64,000 nt of DNA from Microbacterium terrisoli (GCF_030866805.1 NZ_CP133019.1:1860001-1924000), one strand, 5' to 3'. Counted from the stretch's first letter, positions 27,859 to 36,189 are shown. Notes: a model not told the origin generated them from the sequence alone. Made by a program: numbers and translations.

Positions 27859-28347
27859 TCACGCGCCGCCCGCGTTGTGCGCGAAGCCGGGTCGCCCAGA
27901 CAGAGTTGTGTCGTCGGCGTAGAGCACCTCGTAGCGTCGCTCCCGGAACTTCCATCCCTCGATCGGCCGCTCGTAGAGGTCGTGGTAGACACCGTGGTTG
28001 GCGTGCGAGCGGCCGTCGCGCATGCGTCCGAACTCGGTGACGTACGCCCGGCCGACCGCCCGATCACCGTCCAGCGTGATCACGCCGACGTGCGTGGTCT
28101 GGACGAAGAACTCCCACATGCCCTGCATCTGTTCGACGCCGGCACGGATCTCGTCCCGACCGACGAATGTGATCGGGAGATGCGGCATCCGCCAGACCCC
28201 GTCGGCGGTGAACAGCAGCGCGAATCTGTCGAAGTCCCCCATCATCCCGGCGTCGGCGAACTCGCCGCGAAGCGCCTCGATCTCGAGGCGGTCGGCGACC
28301 GCCCCCACGCCTTCGGTCAGCACGCGGCTCACCGGGTAACCGCGCAT
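27859..28347 (-). CDS. SnoaL-like (NTF2 fold) polyketide-cyclase-type protein
   Basis: 162 aa. NTF2/SnoaL-like cone fold suggested by EALRGEFADAGMMGDFDRFA, LFTADGVWRMP, FVGRDEIRAGVEQM, the THVGVITLDGDRAVGRAYVT strand region and HANHGVYHDLYERPIEGWKF. Members are small enzymes or ligand-binding proteins; the substrate is unknown here. It overlaps the DoxX-like gene by 19 nt, so the two form one operon. The operon diverges from an ECF41 sigma factor whose own C-terminal domain is also SnoaL-like. Confidence 0.82.
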   Translation of the reverse strand: MRGYPVSRVLTEGVGAVADRLEIEALRGEFADAGMMGDFDRFALLFTADGVWRMPHLPITFVGRDEIRAGVEQMQGMWEFFVQTTHVGVITLDGDRAVGRAYVTEFGRMRDGRSHANHGVYHDLYERPIEGWKFRERRYEVLYADDTTLSGRPGFAHNAGGA

Positions 28348-28673
28348 GCGAGTGCGGCCACGGACAGCGCGAGGAACAGCAGCGGTGACGGCAGGCTCTT
28401 GTAGGCCCGCGCGCGCAGATGCACGCCGAGGGCGACGGCGAAGAACAGCACCAGACCGATGGCCGCGGCGATCCCTGCCATCGTGAATCCGAACAGTCCT
28501 GCAGCCAGGCCGATCGCTCCGGCTGCCTGCAGCGCCGCGAACACCGGAATGCCGCCTTGCGGAAGATCGACCTCACCGAGATTCGCGGTGATGAACCGCG
28601 CCCGGGCGAAAGTGGCGGCGGCGACCAGCCCATTGGCGGCGATCGCGACGACGGTGATGATGACGTAGATCAT
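28329..28673 (-). CDS. DoxX-like integral membrane protein
   Basis: 114 aa, four predicted membrane helices (VIITVVAIAANGLVAAATFA, IPVFAALQAAGAIGLAAGLF, AGIAAAIGLVLFFAVALGVH, PLLFLALSVAALACAV). Size and layout fit the DoxX-like family, often linked with redox or oxidative-stress genes. First gene of a two-gene operon with the SnoaL-like protein. A candidate ECF41 promoter reading toward it lies at 28721-28747. Confidence 0.8.
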   Translation of the reverse strand: MIYVIITVVAIAANGLVAAATFARARFITANLGEVDLPQGGIPVFAALQAAGAIGLAAGLFGFTMAGIAAAIGLVLFFAVALGVHLRARAYKSLPSPLLFLALSVAALACAVTR

Positions 28674-28720
28674 GAGCGTCTCTCTGTCAGGCAGGAGCGG
28701 ATCTCGCTCCCCGCAGATGT

Positions 28721-28747
28721 GACGACGTAGCCTGGCCGAATGTGAGG
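28721..28747 (-). promoter_or_regulatory. Candidate ECF41 promoter toward the DoxX/SnoaL operon
   Basis: On the minus strand: CCTCACA, 16 bp, CGTC. This resembles the known ECF41 target pattern (TGTCACA, about 16 bp, CGTC). The same pattern with the same spacing occurs on the plus strand at 28760-28786. Confidence 0.6.
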
Positions 28748-28759
28748 ACGATCCCGCCG

Positions 28760-28786
28760 CCTCACACCTGCGCAGGCTGTCTCGTC
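28760..28786 (+). promoter_or_regulatory. Candidate ECF41 promoter of the sigma gene itself
   Basis: CCTCACA (28760-28766), 16 bp, CGTC (28783-28786), 37 bp before the sigma factor ATG. It mirrors the minus-strand copy, which suggests autoregulation. Confidence 0.6.
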
Positions 28787-28823
28787 ATTGTCTGTAGGCA
28801 CGGGGTGCGGACAGGAGGTGCCG

Positions 28824-29753
28824 ATGAAGGCGGATGAGGCCGACCGCGGCATGCTGATCAACGTCGCCTATCGACTCCTGGGCTCGGTCACCGAGGCAGA
28901 GGATGCCGTGCAGGACGCGTACGAGCGCTGGTACCGGCAGACCGAGCAGCAACGGCGTGCGATCGCGTCGCCCACGGCGTGGCTGGTCACGGTCACAACC
29001 CGGATCTGTCTCGACATCCTGCGCTCAGCGCGAGCCCGCCGTGAACGCTACGTCGGGCAGTGGCTGCCCGAGCCCGTCCCCGGCAGCGCTCGTTGGACGA
29101 GCCAGGCACCCACGCGAAACACGGCCGATCCGGCCGACCGCATCTCACTCGATGACTCGCTGAGCATCGCCCTTCTGGTCGTGCTCGAAGCGATGACCCC
29201 GCCCGAGCGGGTCGCCTTCGTGCTCCACGACGTCTTCGACTACACCTTCGCAGAGGTGGGCGAGATCGTCGGCCGCTCCCCGCAGGCGTGCCGGCAGCTC
29301 GCGTCCACCGCGCGACGTCGGGTGCGTGAGGCGCGCCCCGAGCCGACCCCGTCACACGAGCACGATCGCGTCGTGACCGCCTTCAAAGCGGCGCTCGACG
29401 GCGGCGACCTCGAGGCACTCGTGGCGATTCTGGATCCCGACGCGCAGGCGGTACCCGACGGCGGCGGGCGGGTGCGTGCCGCGATCGAGCCGCTGCGCGG
29501 CGCCGAGGCCATCGCACACTACCTGCTGCAGCTGTACCGTCTGCAGCCCGACCTGCGATTCACTCTGGCCGCCGTGAACGGGCAGGTCGGGCTCGTCGGC
29601 CGCGATGGTGCCGGCACGACGCTGGCCATCGCCGCCGTCGAGGTCGCGCACGGCCTGATCCAGACCCTCTGGGTGACCCGCAATCCCGACAAGCTCACGC
29701 AGTGGCCACCGGTCAGCCGCACCGCAGCGGGCGCAGGGTGGGCGCAGCCCTGA
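28824..29753 (+). CDS. ECF41-type RNA polymerase sigma factor (SigJ-like) with SnoaL-like C-terminus
   Basis: 309 aa from the ATG at 28824, with AGGAGG 6 nt upstream. Sigma region 2 (LINVAYRLLGSVTEAEDAVQ, AWLVTVTTRICLDILRSARA) and region 4 (ALLVVLEAMTPPERVAFVLH, FAEVGEIVGRSPQACRQLAS) are followed by a SnoaL-like domain from about residue 178. All three ECF41 marks are present: WLP at 80-82, DGGGR at 212-216 and NPDKL at 287-291. In this group the C-terminal domain modulates activity and no classical anti-sigma is used; none is seen here. The DoxX-like and SnoaL-like genes are divergent and share the promoter pattern. Confidence 0.92.
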   Translation: MKADEADRGMLINVAYRLLGSVTEAEDAVQDAYERWYRQTEQQRRAIASPTAWLVTVTTRICLDILRSARARRERYVGQWLPEPVPGSARWTSQAPTRNTADPADRISLDDSLSIALLVVLEAMTPPERVAFVLHDVFDYTFAEVGEIVGRSPQACRQLASTARRRVREARPEPTPSHEHDRVVTAFKAALDGGDLEALVAILDPDAQAVPDGGGRVRAAIEPLRGAEAIAHYLLQLYRLQPDLRFTLAAVNGQVGLVGRDGAGTTLAIAAVEVAHGLIQTLWVTRNPDKLTQWPPVSRTAAGAGWAQP

Positions 29754-29771
29754 GGCCGCGCCGACCGCGGC

Positions 29772-30332
29772 TCACTCCTGGACCGCCCAGCCGTAACGTC
29801 GATGCAGCACCGTGGCGACCTGTGCGAAGCGCTCACGGTCCAGCGCCGCCGCCTCACGCCGCAGTCCCTCATCGTGCACACGGTAGACTTGGTCGATGTC
29901 GACCCACGACTCGCGGCCCTGCCCGTCCCATGGGCCTGAGCCGATGGACAGGAAGTCCCGGTCGCCCTCGTGGGATTTGCTGGTCAGCTTGACGGCGAAC
30001 ACATGTGAGGCGTCGCCGCGTGCGATCACCAGCACCGGGCGATCTTTGCCGCGCCCGTCGTTCTCCTGATACGGCACCCACGTCCAGACGATCTCGCCGG
30101 CATCGGGCGCACCGTCATGGTGCGGCGCGTACGAGATCGTCAGCTCGTCGCGCCCCGGCGGACCGATCTCGACAGTGGCGGTGATCCCGCTCTGACCCAC
30201 CGCACCTGCAGTCCCGGTGCGTGGGTTCGACTGCGCGGTGCCGTGCCGGGAACGCCGAGAGCCGCCCCCGCAGCGGGGCGGTGGGACGAGAAGCCCGATC
30301 AGGCGGGACAGGATGCCGGTGCCACTGCTCAC
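29772..30332 (-). CDS. PemK/MazF-like toxin-family protein, orphan
   Basis: 186 aa. The second half resembles the PemK/MazF fold: GEIVWTWVPYQENDGRGKDR, PVLVIARGDASHVFAVKLTS, then a WVDIDQVYRVHDEGLRRE segment. MazF proteins cleave RNA in toxin-antitoxin pairs. No antitoxin-sized ORF lies beside it, the N-terminus carries about 60 extra, low-complexity residues, and flanking genes are amt and the sigma factor. It may be a housekeeping relative rather than a toxin. 18 bp separate it tail to tail from the sigma gene. Confidence 0.78.
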   Translation of the reverse strand: MSSGTGILSRLIGLLVPPPRCGGGSRRSRHGTAQSNPRTGTAGAVGQSGITATVEIGPPGRDELTISYAPHHDGAPDAGEIVWTWVPYQENDGRGKDRPVLVIARGDASHVFAVKLTSKSHEGDRDFLSIGSGPWDGQGRESWVDIDQVYRVHDEGLRREAAALDRERFAQVATVLHRRYGWAVQE

Positions 30333-30368
30333 CCGGTCACCCTATCCCGCCTGCTGGCCGCTCTGAGG

Positions 30369-31640
30369 TCAGCCCTCCCGCACGGACGCCTCGGCAAGCA
30401 CACGGACGAACGCGTACCCGTCTTCGCCGTGGATGGCGGCATCCACACCCGCCACCTCGTCTTCGCTGCCGACGCGGAAGCCGAGCGTGCGGTCGATCAC
30501 CCAGCCGGCGACCCAGGCCACCGCGAACGAGAACACCAGCACCGAGACCGACGCGATCAGCTGCACGATGAGCTGGTCCACGCCGCCACCGGTGAACAGC
30601 CCGGTGCCGGTGGCGAACAGGCCCAGATACAGGGTGCCGATCACACCGCCGACAAGGTGCACACCGACGACATCGAGCGAGTCATCGAAGCGCAGCAGAT
30701 ATTTCAGGTCGACGGCCTTCGCGCACGCCGCGCCGGCGATGAGACCCAGCAGCAGCGCCCAGCCGGGCGTCAAGTTCGCGCAGGCAGGCGTGATGGCCAC
30801 CAGGCCCGCCACGGCGCCCGAAGCGGCGCCTACCGCGCTCGGCTTGCGACGCGTCAGCTTCTCGACCAGAAGCCACCCGAGGATCGCGGCTGCGGCCGCT
30901 CCGAGGGTGTTGATCACGATCAGTCCGATCGGCGAGCCGGACTGCGCGACTCCATCGCCCAGGGCTGCGGCTCCGCCGTTGAATCCGAACCATCCGAACC
31001 ACAGCAGGCTTGCTCCCACCAGCACCAGCGGCACGTTGTGCGGCTTGTGGGCCCGGCTCCCGAAATCGACGCGCTTGCCCAGCACGAGTGCCAGAGCGAG
31101 GGCCGCAGCCCCCGCGTTGATGTGCACCGCCGTGCCGCCGGCATAGTCGATGACGTTCGCCGACAGGCCCAGGTGCGTGCCCAGGGTGGCGATCCAGCCG
31201 TGTGGGTTCCAGACCCAGCCCGCCACGACGAAGTAGTCGAACGTCACGAATGCCGCAACGAACAGCATCCACGGACCGAACCGCGCCCGGTCGGCGATCG
31301 CGCCCGAGATCAGGGCGACGGTGATGATGGCGAAGGTGGCGCCGTATGCGACACCGACCAGATCGACGTTCGCTGTGTCGCCGCCGGCGAGCGACGACAG
31401 CCCGAAGTCTGCGAACGGGTCGCCTGCGATCCCCAGCCACCCGGTGGAGACGTCTTGCATCGAGTAGCCGTAGAGGATCCACAGCACCGCGACCACGCCC
31501 ATGGCGCCGAAGCTGAGCATCATCATGCTCACGACGCTCTTGGCCCGTACGAGGCCCCCATAGAAGAAGGCGACCCCAGGCGTCATGAGCAGCACGAGGG
31601 CGGTGGCGACGATGTACCAGGTGAGATTTCCGCTGTCCAT
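30369..31640 (-). CDS. amt: Ammonium transporter Amt
   Basis: 423 aa, eleven predicted membrane helices, standard size. Family motifs include LLMTPGVAFFYGGLVRAKSV at the N-terminus, DYAGGTAVHINAGAAALALA and FDDSLDVVGVHLVGGVIGTL in the pore helices, and the cytoplasmic tail GVDAAIHGEDGYAF. Moves ammonium or ammonia into the cell. In many bacteria amt is followed by the PII gene glnK; here the next gene is the MazF-like ORF. A GlnR-like operator lies upstream at 31664-31701. Confidence 0.96.
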   Translation of the reverse strand: MDSGNLTWYIVATALVLLMTPGVAFFYGGLVRAKSVVSMMMLSFGAMGVVAVLWILYGYSMQDVSTGWLGIAGDPFADFGLSSLAGGDTANVDLVGVAYGATFAIITVALISGAIADRARFGPWMLFVAAFVTFDYFVVAGWVWNPHGWIATLGTHLGLSANVIDYAGGTAVHINAGAAALALALVLGKRVDFGSRAHKPHNVPLVLVGASLLWFGWFGFNGGAAALGDGVAQSGSPIGLIVINTLGAAAAAILGWLLVEKLTRRKPSAVGAASGAVAGLVAITPACANLTPGWALLLGLIAGAACAKAVDLKYLLRFDDSLDVVGVHLVGGVIGTLYLGLFATGTGLFTGGGVDQLIVQLIASVSVLVFSFAVAWVAGWVIDRTLGFRVGSEDEVAGVDAAIHGEDGYAFVRVLAEASVREG

Positions 31641-31663
31641 GCGGCACAGTCTGCGCCCGTGCG

Positions 31664-31701
31664 GTTTCGCCGACCGTCGCCGCGCATTTCGTGGGTGTTA
31701 C
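31664..31701 (-). promoter_or_regulatory. GlnR-like operator upstream of amt
   Basis: On the minus strand: GTAAC, 6 bp, GAAAT, then 5 bp, GCGAC, 7 bp, GAAAC. The first pair fits the actinobacterial GlnR pattern GTnAC-N6-GAAAC with one mismatch; the second pair is looser. It ends 23 bp before the amt start codon. Confidence 0.45.
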
Positions 31702-31730
31702 AGCAGATGCTCCTGTGTGAACGTCATGTT

Positions 31731-32762
31731 TCAGGAGGTGGTCAGGGCGATCAGCCGCGAGATCGCACGCTGATACTTCTTGCGGTAGCCGCCGGCGAGC
31801 ATCTCGTCGCTGAACACGTCGCTGAGGGCGACCCCGGTCGCGCGGATCGGGATCTGCGCGTCATAGGCGCGGTCGATGAACGCGACCAGCCGCAGCGCGG
31901 CGGACTGGTCGTCCAGCTGCACGACATCGCGCAGACCGATCACGTCGACGCCGTCGACCAGGCGGAGGTAGCGCGAAGGGTGCACCTTGGCGAGGTGTGC
32001 GACGAGGGCTGCGAACGCGTCGTCCGAGGCGACCCGGCCGGCCGCGACATCCACCGCCGCCGCGTACGTGGCGTCGTCGAGCGTGATCGCGACGCCGTCG
32101 ATGGCGCGTTGGCGATAGTCCGTGCCGTCGATGCGCACGGTCCGGAAGCTGTCACTCATCGCCTGGATCTCGCGCAGGAAATCCTGCGCGGCGAACCGCC
32201 CCTCGCCCAGCGCGTTCGGGGGCGTGTTGGATGTCGCAGCCAGCCGCGTGCCGGTGGCCACCAGATCGCCCAGCAGCCGGGTCATGACCATCGTGTCGCC
32301 GGGGTCGTCAAGTTCGAACTCGTCGATGCACAGCAGCTGCGAGCCGCGGAACAGCTCCACCGTCTTCTGATATCCCAGCGCCCCGACCAGGGCCGTGTAC
32401 TCGATGAAGGAGCCGAAGTACTTCCGCCGTGCGGGCATCGCGTGATAGATGGAGGCCAGCAGGTGGGTCTTGCCGACGCCGAATCCGCCGTCCAGGTACA
32501 CGCCCGGCTTTGCCTCAGGCTGCTTCTTGGCACGGTGGAACAGGCCGCCGCGCGGCGCCGGCACCCCCGGTGAGCTGAAGACTTCGAGCAGCTCCTTGGC
32601 CGACTGCTGCGACGGGTAGTCGCTGTCCGGCCGATAGGTGTCGAACCGTGCCTGCGCGAACTGCGGCGGAGGCACGAGCGCTGCGACCATCTCGCTTCCG
32701 CTCACTTGGGGCATTCGGTCGGTCAGGTGCACGACTGCGGGAGGCTGGGTTCCGTTGGGCAA
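31731..32762 (-). CDS. zapE: Cell division/AFG1-family ATPase ZapE
   Basis: 343 aa. P-loop ATPase of the AFG1/ZapE family. Walker A GGFGVGKT at residues 92-99, Walker B LLCIDEFELDD, and the family segments TRLLGDLVATGTRLAATSNT and FIDRAYDAQIPIRATG. ZapE in E. coli affects Z-ring stability; the mitochondrial relative AFG1 acts in protein quality control. The role in actinobacteria is not settled. The start appears to be TTG at 32762, with AGGAG about 10 nt upstream. Divergent from sseA. Confidence 0.93.
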   Translation of the reverse strand: MPNGTQPPAVVHLTDRMPQVSGSEMVAALVPPPQFAQARFDTYRPDSDYPSQQSAKELLEVFSSPGVPAPRGGLFHRAKKQPEAKPGVYLDGGFGVGKTHLLASIYHAMPARRKYFGSFIEYTALVGALGYQKTVELFRGSQLLCIDEFELDDPGDTMVMTRLLGDLVATGTRLAATSNTPPNALGEGRFAAQDFLREIQAMSDSFRTVRIDGTDYRQRAIDGVAITLDDATYAAAVDVAAGRVASDDAFAALVAHLAKVHPSRYLRLVDGVDVIGLRDVVQLDDQSAALRLVAFIDRAYDAQIPIRATGVALSDVFSDEMLAGGYRKKYQRAISRLIALTTS

Positions 32763-32850
32763 GAGGGTGTTCTCCTGACGCCGAACATGCCGGAAGATGG
32801 CCGAGCATTTCGGATTGTGAAGGAAAGGATCCGGCGCCCGAGCGGGCGGC

Positions 32851-32856
32851 TAGTCT
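32851..32856 (+). promoter_or_regulatory. -10 box upstream of sseA
   Basis: TAGTCT. Transcription from here gives a leader of about 105 nt. A small TCTCG-AAAG-CGAGA hairpin covers the predicted start site. Confidence 0.4.
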
Positions 32857-32969
32857 CGAAAGCGAGACGGTGTCCAGATTACGCCGTCCGCCCGAAAACA
32901 CCCTGATCCCGACAATGTCCTGGTGGCGAAACCCAGCCGGCACGGGATCCCAGAACCAAGGAGCCTGTC

Positions 32970-33887
32970 ATGTCCGTCGAGGTCGACACCACGTCCACGA
33001 AGTTCGCTGAGTACTCCGAACCAGGGCGTCTCGTGACCGCCGATTGGCTGCAGGAGCGCCTCGGCCAGCCCGGCCTGGTCGTCGTCGAGTCCGACGAGGA
33101 CGTGCTGCTGTACGAGACCGGGCACATCCCCGGTGCGGTCAAGGTGGACTGGCACACCGAGCTGAACGACCCGGTCGTGCGCGACTACGTCGATGGCGAA
33201 GGGTTCGCCAAGCTGCTCAGCCAGAAGGGCATCTCGCGCGATGACACCATCGTGATCTACGGCGACAAGAACAACTGGTGGGCAGCCTATGCGCTCTGGG
33301 TGTTCTCGCTGTTCGGTCACGAGGACGTGCGCCTCCTTGACGGCGGCCGCGACCTGTGGATCTCCCAAGGGCGCCCGGTCACGACCGAGCCGACGACCCG
33401 GCCTGCAACCGACTACCCCGTGATCGAGCGCGACGACACCGCGCTCCGTGCCTACAAGGAGGACGTCCTGGCGCACCTGGGCAAGCCGCTGATCGACGTG
33501 CGCTCGCCCGAGGAGTACAGCGGCGTCAAGACGCACATGCCCGACTACCCGCAGGAGAGCTCGCTGCGCGGAGGCCACATCCCCAGCGCCAAGAGCGTGC
33601 CGTGGAAGCGTGCCGTGGCCGACGACGGGACGTTCAAGTCCCGCACCGACCTCGAGGCCATCTACCGCGACGAGGTGGGCCTGACCGACGCGGAGCCGAT
33701 CATCGCGTACTGCCGCATCGGTGAGCGCTCCAGCCACACCTGGTTCGTGCTGCAGCACCTGCTGGGCTTCGCCAATGTGCGCAACTACGATGGTTCGTGG
33801 ACCGAGTGGGGCTCGGCAGTGCGCGTGCCGATCGTGGCCGGCAGCGAGCCCGGGGAGATTCCCGCCACTGTGGCGGCGGGTGTCTGA
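32970..33887 (+). CDS. sseA: Thiosulfate sulfurtransferase (rhodanese), SseA-like
   Basis: 305 aa with two rhodanese domains. The N-terminal domain (residues about 20-140, [20 protein letters not shown]) lacks an active Cys and the C-terminal one (about 165-285) carries nucleophile C248 in [17 protein letters not shown]. Transfers sulfane sulfur from thiosulfate or similar donors to an acceptor. Start ATG has AAGGAG upstream. The sufE-like gene follows after 22 bp, an order also found in mycobacteria (sseA plus a SufE-domain gene), which suggests a sulfur relay between them. Confidence 0.94.
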   Translation: MSVEVDTTSTKFAEYSEPGRLVTADWLQERLGQPGLVVVESDEDVLLYETGHIPGAVKVDWHTELNDPVVRDYVDGEGFAKLLSQKGISRDDTIVIYGDKNNWWAAYALWVFSLFGHEDVRLLDGGRDLWISQGRPVTTEPTTRPATDYPVIERDDTALRAYKEDVLAHLGKPLIDVRSPEEYSGVKTHMPDYPQESSLRGGHIPSAKSVPWKRAVADDGTFKSRTDLEAIYRDEVGLTDAEPIIAYCRIGERSSHTWFVLQHLLGFANVRNYDGSWTEWGSAVRVPIVAGSEPGEIPATVAAGV

Positions 33888-33909
33888 GGCAGCGACGACA
33901 AGGGCGAGG

Positions 33910-34344
33910 ATGACGCACGTACCCGACACACTGGCTGAGATCCGCGACGAGTTCCTCGAGCTGGATGAGCCTGACCGGCTGCAGCTGCTGCTGGAGTTCT
34001 CTCGAGAGCTTCCGGACGTGCCGGAGCGGTTCCGCGATCATCCGGAGCTGACGGAGCGAGTGGCCGAGTGCCAGTCCCCCGTGTTCATCGTGACCGAGGT
34101 CGACGACCAGGGACGGGTGGCCATGCACGCCACCGCCCCGATCGAGGCGCCGACCACGCGCGGGTTCGCGAGCATTCTGGCCCAGGGCATCACGGGTCTG
34201 TCGGTCGACGAGGTGCTCGACATCCCCGGCGACTATCCCCAGACTCTGGGCCTGACCCGCGCGGTCTCGCCGCTGCGGATCTCAGGGATGACGGGAATGC
34301 TGGCGCGTGCACAGCGCCAGGTGCGGCTCAGCCGCACCCCGTGA
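33910..34344 (+). CDS. sufE: SufE-family sulfur acceptor protein
   Basis: 144 aa from the ATG at 33910, with GGCGAGG upstream. SufE features: LAEIRDEFLELDEPDRLQLL, the sulfur-accepting C54 in RVAECQSPVFIVTEV, and IEAPTTRGFASILAQGITGL with LDIPGDYPQTLGLTRAVSPL. SufE takes persulfide sulfur from the cysteine desulfurase SufS for Fe-S assembly. No sufS is nearby; the partner here is more likely the upstream sulfurtransferase. Co-transcribed with sseA. Confidence 0.92.
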   Translation: MTHVPDTLAEIRDEFLELDEPDRLQLLLEFSRELPDVPERFRDHPELTERVAECQSPVFIVTEVDDQGRVAMHATAPIEAPTTRGFASILAQGITGLSVDEVLDIPGDYPQTLGLTRAVSPLRISGMTGMLARAQRQVRLSRTP

Positions 34345-34376
34345 CCCGCGGACTGTGAGGCGGTCGCCGCGTGCGC

Positions 34377-35582
34377 TCATGCGTGCGCGGCGATCGCCTT
34401 TCTGTCGAGCCAATCGGTGATCGCGAGCGTCCACCGCTCCGAGTCGTAGTTCCACAGCTTCGTGTGGCGGGCGACCTGGAACACCTCCAGGTCGACGAGG
34501 TCGGGCCGAGCCTGAGCGAGTCGGTGCGAAGCGTCGGAGGGCACGAAGCCGTCGTCGTCACTGTGCAGGATGAGAATCGGATGCCGCAGCTCGGCCGCGC
34601 GCGCGACGATGTCGAGGCGATCAAGAGGAATGGCCCGCGTGCGCGTCAGGGGTGCGGCCCAGTTGGTCTGCAAGGCGTTCATCGCGAGGTCGGTGACCGG
34701 TTCGGGCAGGCGCAGCAGCCGCGCCTGGAAATCGAGCACCGACTTCCAATCGATCACCGGCGAGTCCAGCACGAGCCCGACGATCGCCTCGCGGTGTGCC
34801 GAGTTCAGTGAGGCCTGCAGAACGATCGCGCCGCCCATCGACCACCCCATCAGCAGCACGCGGCGCGCTCCGCGCCGCAGCGCGAACCCGATCGCGGCAT
34901 CCACGTCACGCCACTCCGTCGCGCCCAGCCCGTACAAGCCGTCCTTCGTGCGCGGCCCCTCGGTGTCGTTGCGATACGAGACGACCAGCACCGGCAGTCC
35001 CGCCGCGTGGAACACCGGCACCGCACGCAGGCACTCCGCACGCTTCGCACCGCGCCCGTGCACCTGGATCACCCAGGTGTCGGCATCCTGCGCTCCGGCG
35101 AACAGCCACGCCGGGCTCGGCCCCAGCGATGTGCCGATCAGCTCGTTCGTGAACGGCAGATGCAACTGCTCGGGCGCGTCGTAGTACCAGCCGCTGAAAC
35201 CCGCCTGCGCCGACAGTCGCGCATCCGCGCCGATCTCGGTCAGCAGTTTGCGCTTGACCCCGGCGGCATCGGCGGCCAGCACCGAACCGAGCTTGATGTA
35301 GGACGCGGTTCCCGAGGTGAAGAGTCCGTATCGTCCCGGCAGCTCGGTGTCGAGGCTCCGCCCGAGCGTGATGGTCTGCGCCGCCACGTCCAGACCGACG
35401 ATCATCGTGTCCATCGGGCGCGGCTGCGGCGTCACGACCTTGCGTGCGACCCGCACCGAGACGGCGGCCCAGACACCGGTCACAGCCACCAGAGCGGTGG
35501 TCAGCACCGCGATCGCCGCACCGAGACCTGCGCGGGCGGCACGGGATGGGCCGCGTGGTGCGGCGCGCCTGGAGTGGTTCAT
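34377..35582 (-). CDS. Alpha/beta hydrolase with N-terminal membrane anchor
   Basis: 401 aa. Basic N-terminus then a membrane helix (LGAAIAVLTTALVAVTGVWA), placing the enzyme domain outside the membrane. Hydrolase core: VIQVHGRGAKRAECLRAVPV, nucleophile Ser in LLMGWSMGGAIVLQASLNSA near residue 246, GLVLDSPVIDW, acid region LILHSDDDGFVPSDASHRLA and a C-terminal His in FQVARHTKLWNYDSERW. Similar to bacterial serine hydrolases of unknown substrate. Divergent from DUF3000. Confidence 0.88.
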   Translation of the reverse strand: MNHSRRAAPRGPSRAARAGLGAAIAVLTTALVAVTGVWAAVSVRVARKVVTPQPRPMDTMIVGLDVAAQTITLGRSLDTELPGRYGLFTSGTASYIKLGSVLAADAAGVKRKLLTEIGADARLSAQAGFSGWYYDAPEQLHLPFTNELIGTSLGPSPAWLFAGAQDADTWVIQVHGRGAKRAECLRAVPVFHAAGLPVLVVSYRNDTEGPRTKDGLYGLGATEWRDVDAAIGFALRRGARRVLLMGWSMGGAIVLQASLNSAHREAIVGLVLDSPVIDWKSVLDFQARLLRLPEPVTDLAMNALQTNWAAPLTRTRAIPLDRLDIVARAAELRHPILILHSDDDGFVPSDASHRLAQARPDLVDLEVFQVARHTKLWNYDSERWTLAITDWLDRKAIAAHA

Positions 35583-35595
35583 CGACCGTTCACTC

Positions 35596-35601
35596 TAGTC
35601 T
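35596..35601 (+). promoter_or_regulatory. -10 box of the DUF3000-rnd operon, leaderless type
   Basis: TAGTCT, then 6 nt, then the GTG of the DUF3000 gene. Confidence 0.55.
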
Positions 35602-35607
35602 GTCCGG

Positions 35608-36189
35608 GTGGCAGAAACTGGGCAGTCCGCCGTGTTCGACGACGTCGTCGAGCGTCTTCGTGCGATGACCTTCCGCGCCGATCTGTCCGTGCGCGAGATC
35701 CCTGCGCCCACGGGACTGTCTCCGTACGCATTCGCGCTGGCTGCGGATGTGCGTCCCGACCCCGACACGGGCGAGTCCCCGTACGGCACGGGGCGCATGG
35801 TCGTCCTGCATGATCCTGACGAGCCGGAGGCCTGGGCCGGGCCATGGCGTATCGTGAGTTTCGCGCAGGCTCCGCTCGAACCCGAGATCGGCAGCGATCC
35901 GTTGCTGGCCGATGTCGCGTGGTCGTGGTTGATCGATGCGTTGCGGGCTCGCGATGCCGAGCATCACGACGCGGCCGGCACCGCGACCAAGACGCTGTCA
36001 CGCGGCTTCGGCTCGCTGGCGGCAGAAGGCGACGGATCACAGATCGAGCTGCGTGCGTCGTGGTCGCCCTCCGGCGACCTCGCGCCGCACGTGGATGCCT
36101 GGGCCGAACTGGTGTGCATGCTTGCGGGACTGCCACCGGGCTCGGAGGGCATGGAAGTGATCTCGATTCGAAGGACGATGCGTGACTGA
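35608..36189 (+). CDS. DUF3000 domain-containing protein
   Basis: 193 aa, start GTG. Family features include FDDVVERLRAMTFRADLSVR, VREIPAPTGLSPYAFALAAD, RMVVLHDPDEPEAWAGPWRI and DVAWSWLIDAL. Actinobacteria-specific family with no known function. Its stop overlaps the RNase D start by 8 nt, an arrangement kept in other actinobacteria, so a link to RNA processing is possible but unproven. Leaderless-type promoter. Confidence 0.93.
   Translation: MAETGQSAVFDDVVERLRAMTFRADLSVREIPAPTGLSPYAFALAADVRPDPDTGESPYGTGRMVVLHDPDEPEAWAGPWRIVSFAQAPLEPEIGSDPLLADVAWSWLIDALRARDAEHHDAAGTATKTLSRGFGSLAAEGDGSQIELRASWSPSGDLAPHVDAWAELVCMLAGLPPGSEGMEVISIRRTMRD

Noticed and set aside
28718..28723. Additional GTCACA match on the minus strand near the DoxX promoter
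   Set aside because: No CGTC lies at the required spacing downstream; the CCTCACA-N16-CGTC element next to it fits much better.
30117..32573. 818-codon open frame on the plus strand
   Set aside because: Spans the antisense of the MazF-like, amt and zapE genes; composition is Arg/Gln/Asp-rich without any family signal.
32870..33010. Possible leader ORFs upstream of sseA (GTG at 32870; an ATG near 32914 with a Trp-Trp pair)
   Set aside because: Mycobacterial sulfurtransferase operons can carry Cys-rich leader peptides, but these frames have no Cys run, run into the sseA gene and lack correct leaderless spacing.
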